Positions 25,241-33,611 are shown, counted from the stretch's first letter. The stretch: DNA of 64,000 nucleotides from Promicromonospora sukumoe 327MFSha3.1 (GCF_000385135.1 NZ_ARQM01000010.1:558001-622000), one strand, 5' to 3'. Numbers and translations are program-made. Notes: a model not told the origin generated them from the letters alone.

Positions 25241-26412
25241 GACGGCCAGGGTAGGCGCAGGCGGACGCGCCAGCCGCCCAGGTCGGTCGGGCCGAAGTCG
25301 AGGGTGCCGTTGACGAGGCGGGTGCGCTCCTGGAGTCCCTGGAGTCCGGTGCTGTTTCCCTGTGGTTGTCTCGTCCGGGTGGTCGGGGGTGCGTTGACCA
25401 CCTCGGCGACGACGGCGTCGTCGGGCCGCCCGGTGATCCGGACGGTGACGGGGGCGCCCGGGGCGTGCTTGCGGGCGTTGGTCAGGGACTCCTGGACGAC
25501 GCGGTAGAGCGTGCGGCCGTGGACGTCGGGGAGGGTTCGGTGGCCGGTGGTGAGGCCGGCGTCGTCGTGGAGTTCTACGTTCGTGCCGGCTTTGCGGGCC
25601 TCGTCGATCAGCTCCAGGACGTCGGCGACGGCCGGCATCGGCAGCTCGCCCACGGGGGCGCGGAGGACGCCGATCACCTCGCGGAGGTCCTGGAGGGCGC
25701 GGTGCGCGTTCTCGCGGACCACCTCGGCGGCGCGACCGACGTCGTCGGGCGGCGCGGTGCGGGCGTAGGCGAGGGCGCCGGCGTGCACGCTGAGCAGGGA
25801 GAGGCGGTGGCCCAGGACGTCGTGCATCTCGCGGGCGATGGCCTGACGGGCCTCGCGCTCGGACTGCTCGGCGCGGAGCTGGGCCTCTCGCTCCGCGGCG
25901 GCCGCGCGTTCGCGGAGGGAGGCGACGAGTGCTCGTCGGCTGCGGATGGTCAGGCCCCAGGCGACGGTGGCGGCGTGGCCCAGGGCGATGATGACGAAGA
26001 CGGTGCTGGGTGGGGTGGCCTGGTCAGGCCAGATGAGTTGGTAGGTGCTGAGGGCGGCGATGCTGATCGCGGCCACGGTTGCGGTGGCACGGATCGAGCT
26101 GTGGATGGCGACGGTGAAGAGGGCGACTATCGCGGCGCCGGTGACCGTTTCGGAGTAGACGCTGGTGGCGGCCAGGCCGATGGCGATCTGGACCGGGTAC
26201 TTGCGGCGCCACCAGAGGGCGATGCAGCCGAGGAGGCCGGTTGCTCGGTCGGCTAGGAGGAGCGGGGTGGGGAGGGGGGTGGGTTCGTTGGTTTGGATCT
26301 GGAGGGAGATCAGGGCCAGGGCTAGGGCCAGGGTGATCAGGCTGGCGTCGGTCAGGCGGGTGCGGAGGGTATTGCTTGGTGGTGTGGCCGGGATGGAGGG
26401 CGCGATAGGCAT
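25237..26412 (-). CDS. Two-component sensor histidine kinase (HPK7 type)
   Basis: A 391-residue membrane kinase. Four to six hydrophobic helices fill residues about 22-157, then a short coiled region rich in Arg/Glu leads to the HisKA_3 box REMHDVLGHRLSLLS with His197 as phosphoacceptor. The ATPase N-box is ESLTNARKHAPG, and GLQGLQERTRLVNG is the G2 box. The frame runs far upstream, but ATG 26412 has TAGGCT 7 nt before it, which fits a leaderless start, and the remainder upstream is not protein-like. Coupled to its regulator by GTGA. Confidence 0.92.
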   Translation of the reverse strand: MPIAPSIPATPPSNTLRTRLTDASLITLALALALISLQIQTNEPTPLPTPLLLADRATGLLGCIALWWRRKYPVQIAIGLAATSVYSETVTGAAIVALFTVAIHSSIRATATVAAISIAALSTYQLIWPDQATPPSTVFVIIALGHAATVAWGLTIRSRRALVASLRERAAAAEREAQLRAEQSEREARQAIAREMHDVLGHRLSLLSVHAGALAYARTAPPDDVGRAAEVVRENAHRALQDLREVIGVLRAPVGELPMPAVADVLELIDEARKAGTNVELHDDAGLTTGHRTLPDVHGRTLYRVVQESLTNARKHAPGAPVTVRITGRPDDAVVAEVVNAPPTTRTRQPQGNSTGLQGLQERTRLVNGTLDFGPTDLGGWRVRLRLPWPS

Positions 26413-26528
26413 CGGGTCGAGCCTAGGGCGGGGATGGGGGCGGATGGTGCCCGTGGTGCCGGGGCGAAGCGCGAGGTGGCCAGTACCTGTCAGCGTCGCG
26501 GTGGAACGGCATCTGGGCGGGCACTCGG

Positions 26529-26697
26529 GGTGTCGTGGCGGGGTTGCCTGACAACTATCGGTTTCACGACCTGCGGCAAACGGGGGCTGACCCGGATTGC
26601 GCAGGAGGTGGCGATCTTGGCCGGGCTCATGCAGCGTGGTGGACACCCCGATGCTTCGGTGGTGCTGCAGTACCAGAAGGGGACGATGATCGGTACG
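26529..26697 (+). pseudogene. Tyrosine recombinase (integrase) C-terminal remnant, frameshifted
   Basis: One frame reads AGLPDNYRFHDLRQTG (to about 26585) and the frame one base over continues GLTRIAQEVAILAGLMQRGG and then HPDASVVLQYQ. Joined, these are the C-terminal catalytic region of a phage-type integrase: the HxLR box, the RxGH-like box (RGGHPDASV) and the tyrosine motif in LQYQ. The shift occurs at a run of five G near 26583-26587, where removing one base restores the frame. No N-terminal integrase sequence is found. This 315-bp gap between genes holds nothing else. Confidence 0.7.
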
Positions 26698-26727
26698 GTG
26701 CGCCGTAACTCGGATCAGGAGGTACCG

Positions 26728-26985
26728 ATGGACACGGCAGTTCCCATTGAACTGTACGTTGCGGGCGCTGGATTCGTTGTGGCCGGGGTCCTCTTCATTG
26801 TGTTCGCACGGCCGCTCGGAAGGTTCAACGAATACATCGTCAATCGGTTCTTCCCCGAGCCTTTGAGAGATCTCGTTCTGGAGGCTCCGCTGGGACTCGA
26901 CATGCGGAGGCGACACATCACAGGCGGTGTGTTGTTCATCATTTTCGGGCTGTTGTATCTCTGGGCGGTGGTAGGACTCTCGTGA
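26728..26985 (+). CDS. Small two-helix membrane protein
   Basis: An 85-residue protein with two transmembrane segments, about residues 8-26 (ELYVAGAGFVVAGVLFIVF) and 64-82 (TGGVLFIIFGLLYLWAVVG), joined by a basic/acidic loop with FNEYIVNRFFPEPLRD. ATG 26728 follows AGGAGG at ideal spacing, so it is probably translated. No family recognised. It lies directly downstream of the decayed integrase in the same orientation and could be cargo of the lost element. Confidence 0.7.
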   Translation: MDTAVPIELYVAGAGFVVAGVLFIVFARPLGRFNEYIVNRFFPEPLRDLVLEAPLGLDMRRRHITGGVLFIIFGLLYLWAVVGLS

Positions 26986-27258
26986 TGGCTGCCCGTAGAA
27001 GCCAGGGCCTGCGGGCAAAATTAGGTGAGTGCTGTCGGCGGTGCGGTGATGCGGCGTTTGACGGACACGTGGAGAGCTTGGCGGTATCGGCCAGCGGGAC
27101 CAAGTGGGTGGTCGGCTGATGTGCGACATGAGAGCGCCTTTCGCGCTTTCCGGCTCTATATCACCGGTGTGCACCCAACTCCCGCAGCCGCCCTGCATCT
27201 GCCGGTTCCAGTCTCAGCCCGCAAGATGCCTCGCCGGGCGGCGTGGATCTCTCGCCGC

Positions 27259-27597
27259 TTAGTCGTCGAAGTCGAACCCGTCCGCATCGGCTGCAGTGAC
27301 CAGGCTCCGCATCCTGCTGTCGTCCGTGGCGACGCCGTCCATCAGTTCGCCCAACGCTTCGAGTGCGGTTTTGTCCTCGCCGTAGGCGCAGAACATGTCG
27401 CCCTCCGGGTCGTAGTTGAACCGGCTCTCGAGCGAAGGAGCCTCGGTAGCGATCAGCCTGCGCGCGACGCCCTCCCAGAAGTATCCGTTCGGCTCGTGCC
27501 CGAGTTCCTCGACCAGTGCGTCGACCGGCGTCGTCCCGGCGTGCAGCAGCAACGAGAACCTTCCAGGAGTGGTCTCGACCAGCTTCGGTAGCGTCAT
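27259..27597 (-). CDS. Imm51-like immunity protein
   Basis: A 112-residue acidic protein. The sequence TPVDALVEELGHEPNGYFWEGVA followed by FNYDPEGDMFCAYGEDKTALEALG fits what I know of the Imm51 family of polymorphic-toxin immunity proteins. The ATG at 27597 (MTLPKLVETTPGRF) is preferred over 27627. No toxin gene with a matching system is seen nearby, so it may be an orphan immunity gene protecting against toxins of neighbours. The family call is from memory of the motif pattern. Confidence 0.65.
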   Translation of the reverse strand: MTLPKLVETTPGRFSLLLHAGTTPVDALVEELGHEPNGYFWEGVARRLIATEAPSLESRFNYDPEGDMFCAYGEDKTALEALGELMDGVATDDSRMRSLVTAADADGFDFDD

Positions 27598-27838
27598 GCG
27601 CCGGAACCTAGCACCCGTGACCGACACCGCTGCGCTGGACGATCGGACGCTGCTTCACCCCTGCTCAGGCAGCCTCGGGAGGTAGGGCCGGGCGGTACCG
27701 GAACACTGGCAGAGCTGCTCCTGCTGCCGGTGCCATCCGCACGTGAACGCTGCAGATACATATCCGCTGTGGCCGGGTCCCATGAGCCGCGCCCGAGCAT
27801 CGCCTCGAGTGCCGGGAGGGTCTCACGCTTGCGGCAGG

Positions 27839-28603
27839 ATGACGTCCGTGCAGCAGCTCACCAGTAAGGTCGCCGGCGCGTGCGATGCGTGGCTTACCCC
27901 GCGCCTGGGGATGTTCTTCCGTCCCGCTGCAGAACCCATCACCACGGCCGAAGCAAAGCTCGGGGGACAGCCGGTCTGGCTCGAAACGCCGCAATGGCCG
28001 CTGTCGCGGACCGACGGTGCCCCCATGATGTTCATCGGGCAATTTCCCGTTCCGCAGAGTGATGGCCGGATCGCGTACTTGTTCATGTCTGCCGAGGGCT
28101 CCGGTCTGCGCGAGACCTGGGACTCCGAGGCGGGAGAGAACGCCGTCATCATCCAACCCGGCGGCCGCGTGCCCGACGTCGTGCGCACGGCCGATACCGC
28201 CACAGGTCCGACGCTGTGGACCCGTGGGCCCACCTGGGACGATGAGGTACCGGTCGAGCTGCACGTCGACCTCACACCCCTAGACCCGGCCACGGACCGC
28301 ATCCTCGATGCGAAGGTCGCAGAGGGCGACGCCGAACGGCGCGGGCTGTACCTCGATCCCGACGAAGAGGTCGACGAGAGCGCCGACGTGACCCGCAGCT
28401 ACGTTGGTGGCGCACCGGTATTTTGGCAGCCGCACCTCCCCGCAGTCCCGCCTGACAGCATGTCGTGGAGGTTCTTCCTCCAGCTCGACGGCGCCGAAGG
28501 AATCGACGACGATCCGTACGCGCTGAACTTCGGCGGTGGCACCGCCTACGTCTTCCTCTCCCGTTACACACTCGAAGGCCGCCTGACCTGGGACTGCGTC
28601 TGA
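27839..28603 (+). CDS. DUF1963 family protein
   Basis: A 254-residue soluble protein with the DUF1963 pattern: KLGGQPVWLETPQWPLSRTDG, then MMFIGQFPVPQ, later FWQPHLPAVPPDSMSWRFFLQLDG and the terminal GGGTAYVFLSRYTLEGRLTWDC. DUF1963 proteins are of unknown function; they are frequent in toxin-immunity gene arrays. ATG 27839 is weakly supported; GTG 27848 is an alternative. About 225 bp after its stop contain only a possible decayed frame (YDDDAFYRAPSDQRG, later VFWQAEPGMSAGAATV) without a start. Confidence 0.75.
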   Translation: MTSVQQLTSKVAGACDAWLTPRLGMFFRPAAEPITTAEAKLGGQPVWLETPQWPLSRTDGAPMMFIGQFPVPQSDGRIAYLFMSAEGSGLRETWDSEAGENAVIIQPGGRVPDVVRTADTATGPTLWTRGPTWDDEVPVELHVDLTPLDPATDRILDAKVAEGDAERRGLYLDPDEEVDESADVTRSYVGGAPVFWQPHLPAVPPDSMSWRFFLQLDGAEGIDDDPYALNFGGGTAYVFLSRYTLEGRLTWDCV

Positions 28604-28828
28604 TCACCATCGGCAGCGACGACGAGACCTATCTCGACACCTTCCACGTGGTGCCGACGACAGCGTTGCGTACGACGACGACGCCTTCTACCGCGCTCCC
28701 TCCGACCAACGAGGCTGCGGTGCCGTTGCGGACGGGTGGCATACCGTGTTCTGGCAGGCAGAGCCGGGAATGTCGGCGGGTGCCGCTACGGTGCGTGTCG
28801 TTGCGAGAGAACGACAAGGAGCCGCACG

Positions 28829-29101
28829 ATGAGCTGGGACATCAGCCTGTTCAACGCACCACCCGGGATGACGATCGAGGAGATCCCGCACGACTACAAG
28901 CCGGCGCCGCTCGGCTCGGTCGCGGAGATCCTCGACAGGCTGCAGGCCGCGTTCGTGGACCTGAACCTGAGCGACCCGTCGTGGGGCGACCTCGTGCGGC
29001 CGGGCTGGGCGATCGAGTTCAGAGATGGGTGGGCTGACTTCCAGGCGTTCTGCGACCGTGCGGTCGGTCAAGGTGCCGCCACGCGGAACACGGAGCAGTA
29101 G
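28829..29101 (+). CDS. Small MSWDI-type protein, probably truncated
   Basis: A 90-residue protein starting MSWDISLFNAPPGMTIEEIP, with LGSVAEILDRLQAAFVDLNL and DPSWGDLVRPGWAIEF. I recall longer relatives (about 130-150 residues) that share this N-terminal half and then continue with a beta-rich domain; here the similarity stops after AIEF and the tail (RDGWADFQAFCDRAVGQ) looks unrelated. It may therefore be a truncated copy. AAGGAG lies 7 nt before the ATG. Function unknown. Confidence 0.65.
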   Translation: MSWDISLFNAPPGMTIEEIPHDYKPAPLGSVAEILDRLQAAFVDLNLSDPSWGDLVRPGWAIEFRDGWADFQAFCDRAVGQGAATRNTEQ

Positions 29102-29105
29102 GAGC

Positions 29106-29363
29106 ATGTCGATTCCTGCAGTGAGTTCGATGAGTCGGCGAGACGCCCGCTTCACCGCTGGCCCGTACACGGGCAAGTTCGTCGTTGCCGAAGCGGACGA
29201 GAGCGGCTCGATCATCGCGATCATCTGCGGGGGACAGCTTGGTTCCCTGGTTACGATCGGTGACTGGTGGTTCGCCGGCATGAGCGAATTCGAGCTCGGC
29301 GTGACCGAGGATGGCTGGGACGTCGAGTGGCTCCCTTCGGGGAGTCTCGGGACGCCGCGGTGA
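29106..29363 (+). CDS. Small hypothetical protein
   Basis: An 85-residue protein with a basic N-terminus and beta-rich core (FVVAEADESGSIIAIICGGQ, WWFAGMSEFELGVTEDGWDV). Family not recognised. The ATG lies 4 bp after the previous stop with GGAG immediately upstream, and its stop overlaps the next start as GTGA, so it belongs to a small coupled gene string of immunity-like proteins. Confidence 0.55.
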   Translation: MSIPAVSSMSRRDARFTAGPYTGKFVVAEADESGSIIAIICGGQLGSLVTIGDWWFAGMSEFELGVTEDGWDVEWLPSGSLGTPR

Positions 29364-29752
29364 CAGGGACTGCAGGGGTGCCGGGCTTTCGAACGGGGAA
29401 TCCGGTGAAGCGGATCTACCGCCAGCCGACTCCTCTCGATCGAAGCGACTTCGATCGGGCACGAACGGATCGTGACGTGCCTGCCATCTGTGAAGCGGCG
29501 ATCGCGCTTGCCTCGACCGAGCTGGACCGGAAATGGATGGAACGCCAACTCATCGAGTTGATGCGGGACGTGGACGGCTCGGTCCGCTCGATTGCGGCAC
29601 TGGCCGTCGGACACCTCGTTCGCGTGCACGGGCAGATCGACCTTGAGGAAGTAATGCCGGTCTTGCAGGAACTGCTCGAAGACCGTGAGGCCGCTGGCAA
29701 TGCCGCGAACGCTCTCGACGACATCCGCATGTTCGTCCGCCACGGCGAGTGA
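29360..29752 (+). CDS. HEAT-repeat-like small protein
   Basis: A 130-residue helical protein. Residues about 50-125 contain paired helices typical of HEAT repeats: RQLIELMRDVDGSVRSIAALAV and LEEVMPVLQELLEDREAAGNAA. The GTG at 29360 overlaps the upstream stop; a second GTG at 29405 (MKRIYRQPTPLDRSDF) is an equally good start. Small HEAT proteins of this type occur in immunity gene arrays; the role here is inferred from context only. Confidence 0.65.
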   Translation: MTGTAGVPGFRTGNPVKRIYRQPTPLDRSDFDRARTDRDVPAICEAAIALASTELDRKWMERQLIELMRDVDGSVRSIAALAVGHLVRVHGQIDLEEVMPVLQELLEDREAAGNAANALDDIRMFVRHGE

Positions 29753-29791
29753 GGACGATTCAGACGTGCGTGTCGTCGATGCGATGGGTTC

Positions 29792-30169
29792 CTAACCGCG
29801 CAGTGCGTTGACCTCATCGGGCGTCATGTTTGGCCGGAGGGCGACGATGTCGTCGGCCCAGTGCACGACGACGATCCCGTCGTCCGGGAATGCTGTGTGC
29901 TGGGTCAGGAGGGCGATGAACTCGGCTTCGAGGTCGTCGTCGCCCTCCACCCCGATGGCCTGATTGTCCGCGTGAAAGTTCGCCACCACGACATGCCGGC
30001 CGTCACCGATGGTGAGCTGCTTGCTCAGCAGGCGGGCCAGGTCAGCGAGTTCAGGACCCGTGATGTCGACGTCGTCGGTGGACGGCCATCGCCGAACAGC
30101 GGCAGCGGCGATCTGGTCGGGGTCGAACCTGTGCTCGCCCGGGGTTACTGCCACCAGAAGGTCTGTCAT
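29792..30169 (-). CDS. Small hypothetical protein
   Basis: A 125-residue acidic soluble protein, MTDLLVAVTPGEHRFDPDQI, with a central VVVANFHADNQAIGVEG and terminal DDIVALRPNMTPDEVNALRG. No family recognised. ATG 30169 follows GGAGACCC. It lies 10 bp downstream of the TIR-ATPase partner gene on the same strand and could be the last gene of that transcript, or a separate immunity-like gene. Confidence 0.65.
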   Translation of the reverse strand: MTDLLVAVTPGEHRFDPDQIAAAAVRRWPSTDDVDITGPELADLARLLSKQLTIGDGRHVVVANFHADNQAIGVEGDDDLEAEFIALLTQHTAFPDDGIVVVHWADDIVALRPNMTPDEVNALRG

Positions 30170-30179
30170 GGGTCTCCAA

Positions 30180-30452
30180 TCACTCCGGGACGATCCGAAC
30201 ATAGCCTCGGACTCCGAGTTCCTTCATCCGAGACTCGATGAACCCGGCAGCCTTCGTGCTGTTCGTCGTCAGCTCGACCACACCGCCACCCTCCATCACC
30301 TCGTTACCGGCCTTCTGCAACCTGAGCAACGTCTCGTCCATCTCGTTGATCGCACGTTCGCGAAGGAACTCTGGGAGCGTGTCTGGAACATAGAAGCTGT
30401 TCGACCGGCCAGCGCCGTCGATGTCAGGGCGCCCGACGTAGCCGAAGGGCAT
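30180..30452 (-). CDS. Small partner gene of the TIR-ATPase
   Basis: A 90-residue protein, MPFGYVGRPDIDGAGRSNSF then EFLRERAINEMDETLLRLQK, with a C-terminal VELTTNSTKAAGFIESRMKE. Family not recognised; mixed helical/beta character. Its ATG lies 29 bp inside the end of the TIR-ATPase gene, and AGGAGAT within that gene gives a proper ribosome site, so the two are translationally coupled. That tight coupling suggests the product works with the TIR-ATPase, for example as a regulator or inhibitor. Confidence 0.65.
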   Translation of the reverse strand: MPFGYVGRPDIDGAGRSNSFYVPDTLPEFLRERAINEMDETLLRLQKAGNEVMEGGGVVELTTNSTKAAGFIESRMKELGVRGYVRIVPE

Positions 30453-31977
30453 TCGGGGAGATCTCCTGCGCCGCGGCGAGCTTCTCCAGCACGAAATCCG
30501 CGACCTTCTCCATCGGCTGGTCCTGCAGGCTGAGGAAGCCGAAGGTCGCGGGCAGTCCGACGATGGGTGGCCGATTCCCGACGAGGAGGGGCAGCAGATA
30601 TTCCTCGGTACGCTTGCTCGCCGCGTTCCGTCCGACCTCGTACTCAAACGTCGTCCAGTCGCGCTCGGGGTAGTCGTCGGAGAGGCAGATGATCATGAAC
30701 TGTGCCTGCTCCCCGTAGATGCGGGCGAGCCCGCGGCGCAGGTCCTTCCCCCAGAGTTCCGCCTGCTGGTTGTAGTCGTAGAAGACCTTGATGTGCCGTT
30801 CCTCGAGCACCTCGACGAACTTGTCGACGACCGGCCGGTCGTTCCCCGCGAACGACACCGCCACGTCGTACTCGTACTTGCGTCGACGGGGGACCACCCC
30901 GGAGCTGACCCGGGTGAGGTCGAGGTGGTCGAGGTAGAAGCGGAACGTCGGGTCGTCGATCCGCAGGGTCCGGTGCTCGTAGGTCAAGGTCTCGTCCAGG
31001 CCGCTCTCCTCGATCAAGGTCGGGAGGATGTCGACAGCGCGGTTGAACGCGCTCCTGACCCGGCCTCTGTCGGCCGGGTCGGCGATTCCGACGACTGCGG
31101 CGTCCAGTTCCTTGTAGGCGGTGCGGAATCCCGGGCTGGCCGCGGCGCGCTGGACGAGCTTGAAGTAGACGTCATGCACAGAACGCCGCCCCTGTGTCAG
31201 GTGGACGAGACTGCGGATGTAGCGACCGTCGAACTGCTTGGCGATCTGGGGGGTAACGACGGCCAGGTCGATGGCGACCTGCCGCGGCTCCGGGACTGTC
31301 CGCATCACGTCGGCCTCGACACAGGCAGCGCGGCAGATCGCCTGGAAGATCGACGGCGACCCCCTGGCGGCCCTGATCGCCGCGCCCCGGCTCGCCTCGT
31401 CGAACCGGATGTTGAGGGCGAGTTCCCCCTGTGTCATGAGGGTGTCCATGAAGGCGTCGCTCTGCGTGCCCAGGTACCAGGTGTCGTTCCGGATCGCGAG
31501 CTCCGGGTCGTGGCCGAGGATGGCGTCGCTCGTCTTGGCGATTCCGATCATGAAGAAGCGGATGCCGCTCTCGTGCCAGAGCTTGAGGCGCGAGGCGAGC
31601 TGGGTGCGCGCCTTGAGCGAGAGGCGGTGGACGTCCTCGATCTTGATCAGGTCGAAGTCCCGCAGCCTCGGCTCAACCGCCTTCACCGTCCGCCCGACGC
31701 CGAGCTCGGCGCCCAGGACGGTGAAGATGCTCTGCGCACTGGTGTGGGCCCGCGCGTTGAAGGAGAGGACGCGGTCGGTGTCGAACCCGGCTGCTGCGAG
31801 CGCTCGCTCGGCGACGGTCGACTTGCCGCTCCCGGACGGTCCGACGAGGGTGACGTGCTTACCCGGCGTCACGAGCGACCCCTTGAGGCGTTGTGCTTCG
31901 GCCGGCGCTACGTAGGTGATGTCCGACGCCTGCGACTCGTTGAAGACCTGGGCGAACTCGTACACGTCCCGCGTCAT
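30424..31977 (-). CDS. AAA-type ATPase with C-terminal TIR domain (putative defence NADase)
   Basis: A 517-residue protein. Residues about 20-200 are a TniB/AAA-like ATPase with Walker A GPSGSGKS (46-53), Walker B IKIEDVH (111-117) and a sensor strand FFMIGIAK (141-148). Residues about 368-480 form a TIR domain: YEYDVAVSFAGNDR, KVFYDYNQQAELWGKDL, FMIICLSDDYPERDWT and FEYEVGR, where Glu445 or Glu447 is the probable catalytic glutamate. Bacterial TIR domains of this type hydrolyse NAD or make signal nucleotides in phage defence. The ATG at 31977 has AGGAG 4-5 nt upstream. Divergent from the HIT-membrane gene. Confidence 0.85.
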   Translation of the reverse strand: MTRDVYEFAQVFNESQASDITYVAPAEAQRLKGSLVTPGKHVTLVGPSGSGKSTVAERALAAAGFDTDRVLSFNARAHTSAQSIFTVLGAELGVGRTVKAVEPRLRDFDLIKIEDVHRLSLKARTQLASRLKLWHESGIRFFMIGIAKTSDAILGHDPELAIRNDTWYLGTQSDAFMDTLMTQGELALNIRFDEASRGAAIRAARGSPSIFQAICRAACVEADVMRTVPEPRQVAIDLAVVTPQIAKQFDGRYIRSLVHLTQGRRSVHDVYFKLVQRAAASPGFRTAYKELDAAVVGIADPADRGRVRSAFNRAVDILPTLIEESGLDETLTYEHRTLRIDDPTFRFYLDHLDLTRVSSGVVPRRRKYEYDVAVSFAGNDRPVVDKFVEVLEERHIKVFYDYNQQAELWGKDLRRGLARIYGEQAQFMIICLSDDYPERDWTTFEYEVGRNAASKRTEEYLLPLLVGNRPPIVGLPATFGFLSLQDQPMEKVADFVLEKLAAAQEISPNALRLRRAP

Positions 31978-32179
31978 CGCACTCCTCTGACCTGGGTGGA
32001 GATGCCTGGTGGCCGCCATCCTCCCCGACCGGCGTCGTCCGGCGCCACCACGCGGTGGCATGTGTTTCGGCACGTGTTTCCGTCACGCGAAGCGTCTGGA
32101 AGGATCGTCGCGAAGGTGACATCCGGGACACGGTCGGCGGTGACGCCCGTGCCCTGCCCCGCGCGGAGAGGTGCCGACC

Positions 32180-33091
32180 TTGACGACGTCCGACAGGTGC
32201 TCGTTCTGCAGGATCGTTCGCGGGGACGATCCGGCCGCCCGCGTGATCTACGAGGACGAACACGTGGTGGCCTTCTTCCCGACCCGGCCTGCGGTCGTCG
32301 GGCACGTCCTCGTCGTTCCACGCCGTCATGTGCCGGACATCTGGATGCTCGACGAGAGCGAGGCCGCCTATCTCGGGCGAGTCTGCGTCCGGCTCGCCGG
32401 CGTCGTCAGAAAGGTGCTCCATCCCGAGGGTCTCAACGTCATCCAGTCCAACGGTGCGGCCGCCACGCAGACGGTGTTCCACCTGCACGTGCACCTCGTG
32501 CCGAGACGGGCCGGGGACGCGATGGGGCGCATCTGGCCCGCGAAGACGAACTATTCGAAGCCCGAGAAGGACGAGGCGTGGGCGCTGCTGCGCGAGGCAT
32601 GCCAGACGGGGGTGGCTGTGGGTGACGAGCCGAGCGGTGAGGACCGTCGCAAGCATCTCGAGCTCGTCCAGGCCGTCGTGACCCGCATGGCCGGCGCCTC
32701 AGCGAACGTGAAGACCTGGCTGCTCCCGGTGGTCACCGCCCTGTACGGGTTCGGCGTGACCGAGCGGTCCGCCGGCCTGACGCTGCTCGGGCTGGCCACG
32801 GTGCTCCTGCTCATGTACATCGACGCCAACTACCTGCGCGTCGAGCGTGAGTACCGGCGTCTTTACGACGCCGTCGCGCGGAACGCTGCGCCGATCAGGG
32901 CGTTCTCGCTGGATCCTTCCGGAGTTGCTGTCTCGGCTCGGCCCGGTTCGCGGCCAGGCCGGCTGGCAGCCGCGCGCAGGGCATGGCTGCCCGGTTGGAG
33001 CGTCTGGAGGTCGTGGTCGATCCTGCCGTTCTACGGGGTGCTCGCGCTGATCGGTGTGGTGATCGCGATCAGTGGGGTGTGGTGGGGCTGA
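32180..33091 (+). CDS. HIT-domain protein fused to transmembrane helices
   Basis: A 303-residue protein with an N-terminal histidine-triad (HIT) nucleotide hydrolase/transferase domain: CSFCRIVRGDDPAARVIYED, the Asn-Gly loop IQSNGAAATQ, and triad His101-x-His103-x-His105 in FHLHVHLVPR. After about residue 165 come two close membrane helices (TWLLPVVTALYGFG; LTLLGLATVLLLMYIDANYL), a basic stretch REYRRLYDAV, and a last helix near the C-terminus (FYGVLALIGVVIAISG). Most HIT proteins are 110-150 residues and soluble, so the fusion is unusual. The start is TTG 32180 (GAGAGG 8 nt upstream) or GTG 32171. Confidence 0.8.
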   Translation: MTTSDRCSFCRIVRGDDPAARVIYEDEHVVAFFPTRPAVVGHVLVVPRRHVPDIWMLDESEAAYLGRVCVRLAGVVRKVLHPEGLNVIQSNGAAATQTVFHLHVHLVPRRAGDAMGRIWPAKTNYSKPEKDEAWALLREACQTGVAVGDEPSGEDRRKHLELVQAVVTRMAGASANVKTWLLPVVTALYGFGVTERSAGLTLLGLATVLLLMYIDANYLRVEREYRRLYDAVARNAAPIRAFSLDPSGVAVSARPGSRPGRLAAARRAWLPGWSVWRSWSILPFYGVLALIGVVIAISGVWWG

Positions 33092-33274
33092 TGCTGGGAG
33101 GGGGATCGTGCAGCGAACGGAGATCGTCGAGCTCCCGATCGCTGTCTTGCGGTGACTCGACGCGATCGGCATCTCTGACCAGTCGCTATGCTCGGCGCTC
33201 ACAGGCGTGAGATGGATTGATGACTGGACGCCTCAACGACACCATCGCCAGAAGCCGTTCGAAAGGGCCCCGCC

Positions 33275-33562
33275 ATGAGTGCTTACGCCGTGTTCTTCAA
33301 GGAAAGCACGCACGACCAGTCCGAGGTCGACGCGTACCTGGAGAATGTAGGGAAGTCGTTCGAGGGGCATGACGCGAAGATTCTCGCCGCCTATGGTGAG
33401 CAGCAGGTACTCGAAGGCGCCGCGCCCGAGGGGGTCGTGGTGATCGAATTCCCGACCACGACCGCAGCGCGTGCGTGGTACGACAGTCCCGCCTACAAGG
33501 CTGCGGCGGAGCACCGGTTCAAGGGAGCTATCTTCCGCGTCGTTCTTGTGGAAGGTGTCTGA
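33275..33562 (+). CDS. DUF1330 family protein
   Basis: A 95-residue ferredoxin-like-fold protein of the DUF1330 family: SAYAVFFKESTHDQSEVDAY, ILAAYGEQQVLEGAAPEGVV, VVIEFPTTTAARAWYDSPAY and the terminal RVVLVEGV. The key tryptophan/tyrosine (AWYDSPAYK) is intact. Function of the family is unknown. GAAAGGG precedes the ATG. Monocistronic; converges on the acetyltransferase at 33612. Confidence 0.9.
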   Translation: MSAYAVFFKESTHDQSEVDAYLENVGKSFEGHDAKILAAYGEQQVLEGAAPEGVVVIEFPTTTAARAWYDSPAYKAAAEHRFKGAIFRVVLVEGV

Positions 33563-33611
33563 GAGACATCTGACCCAGCCGCTGATCCCAGCCCCGTCGT
33601 CGGAGTAATAG

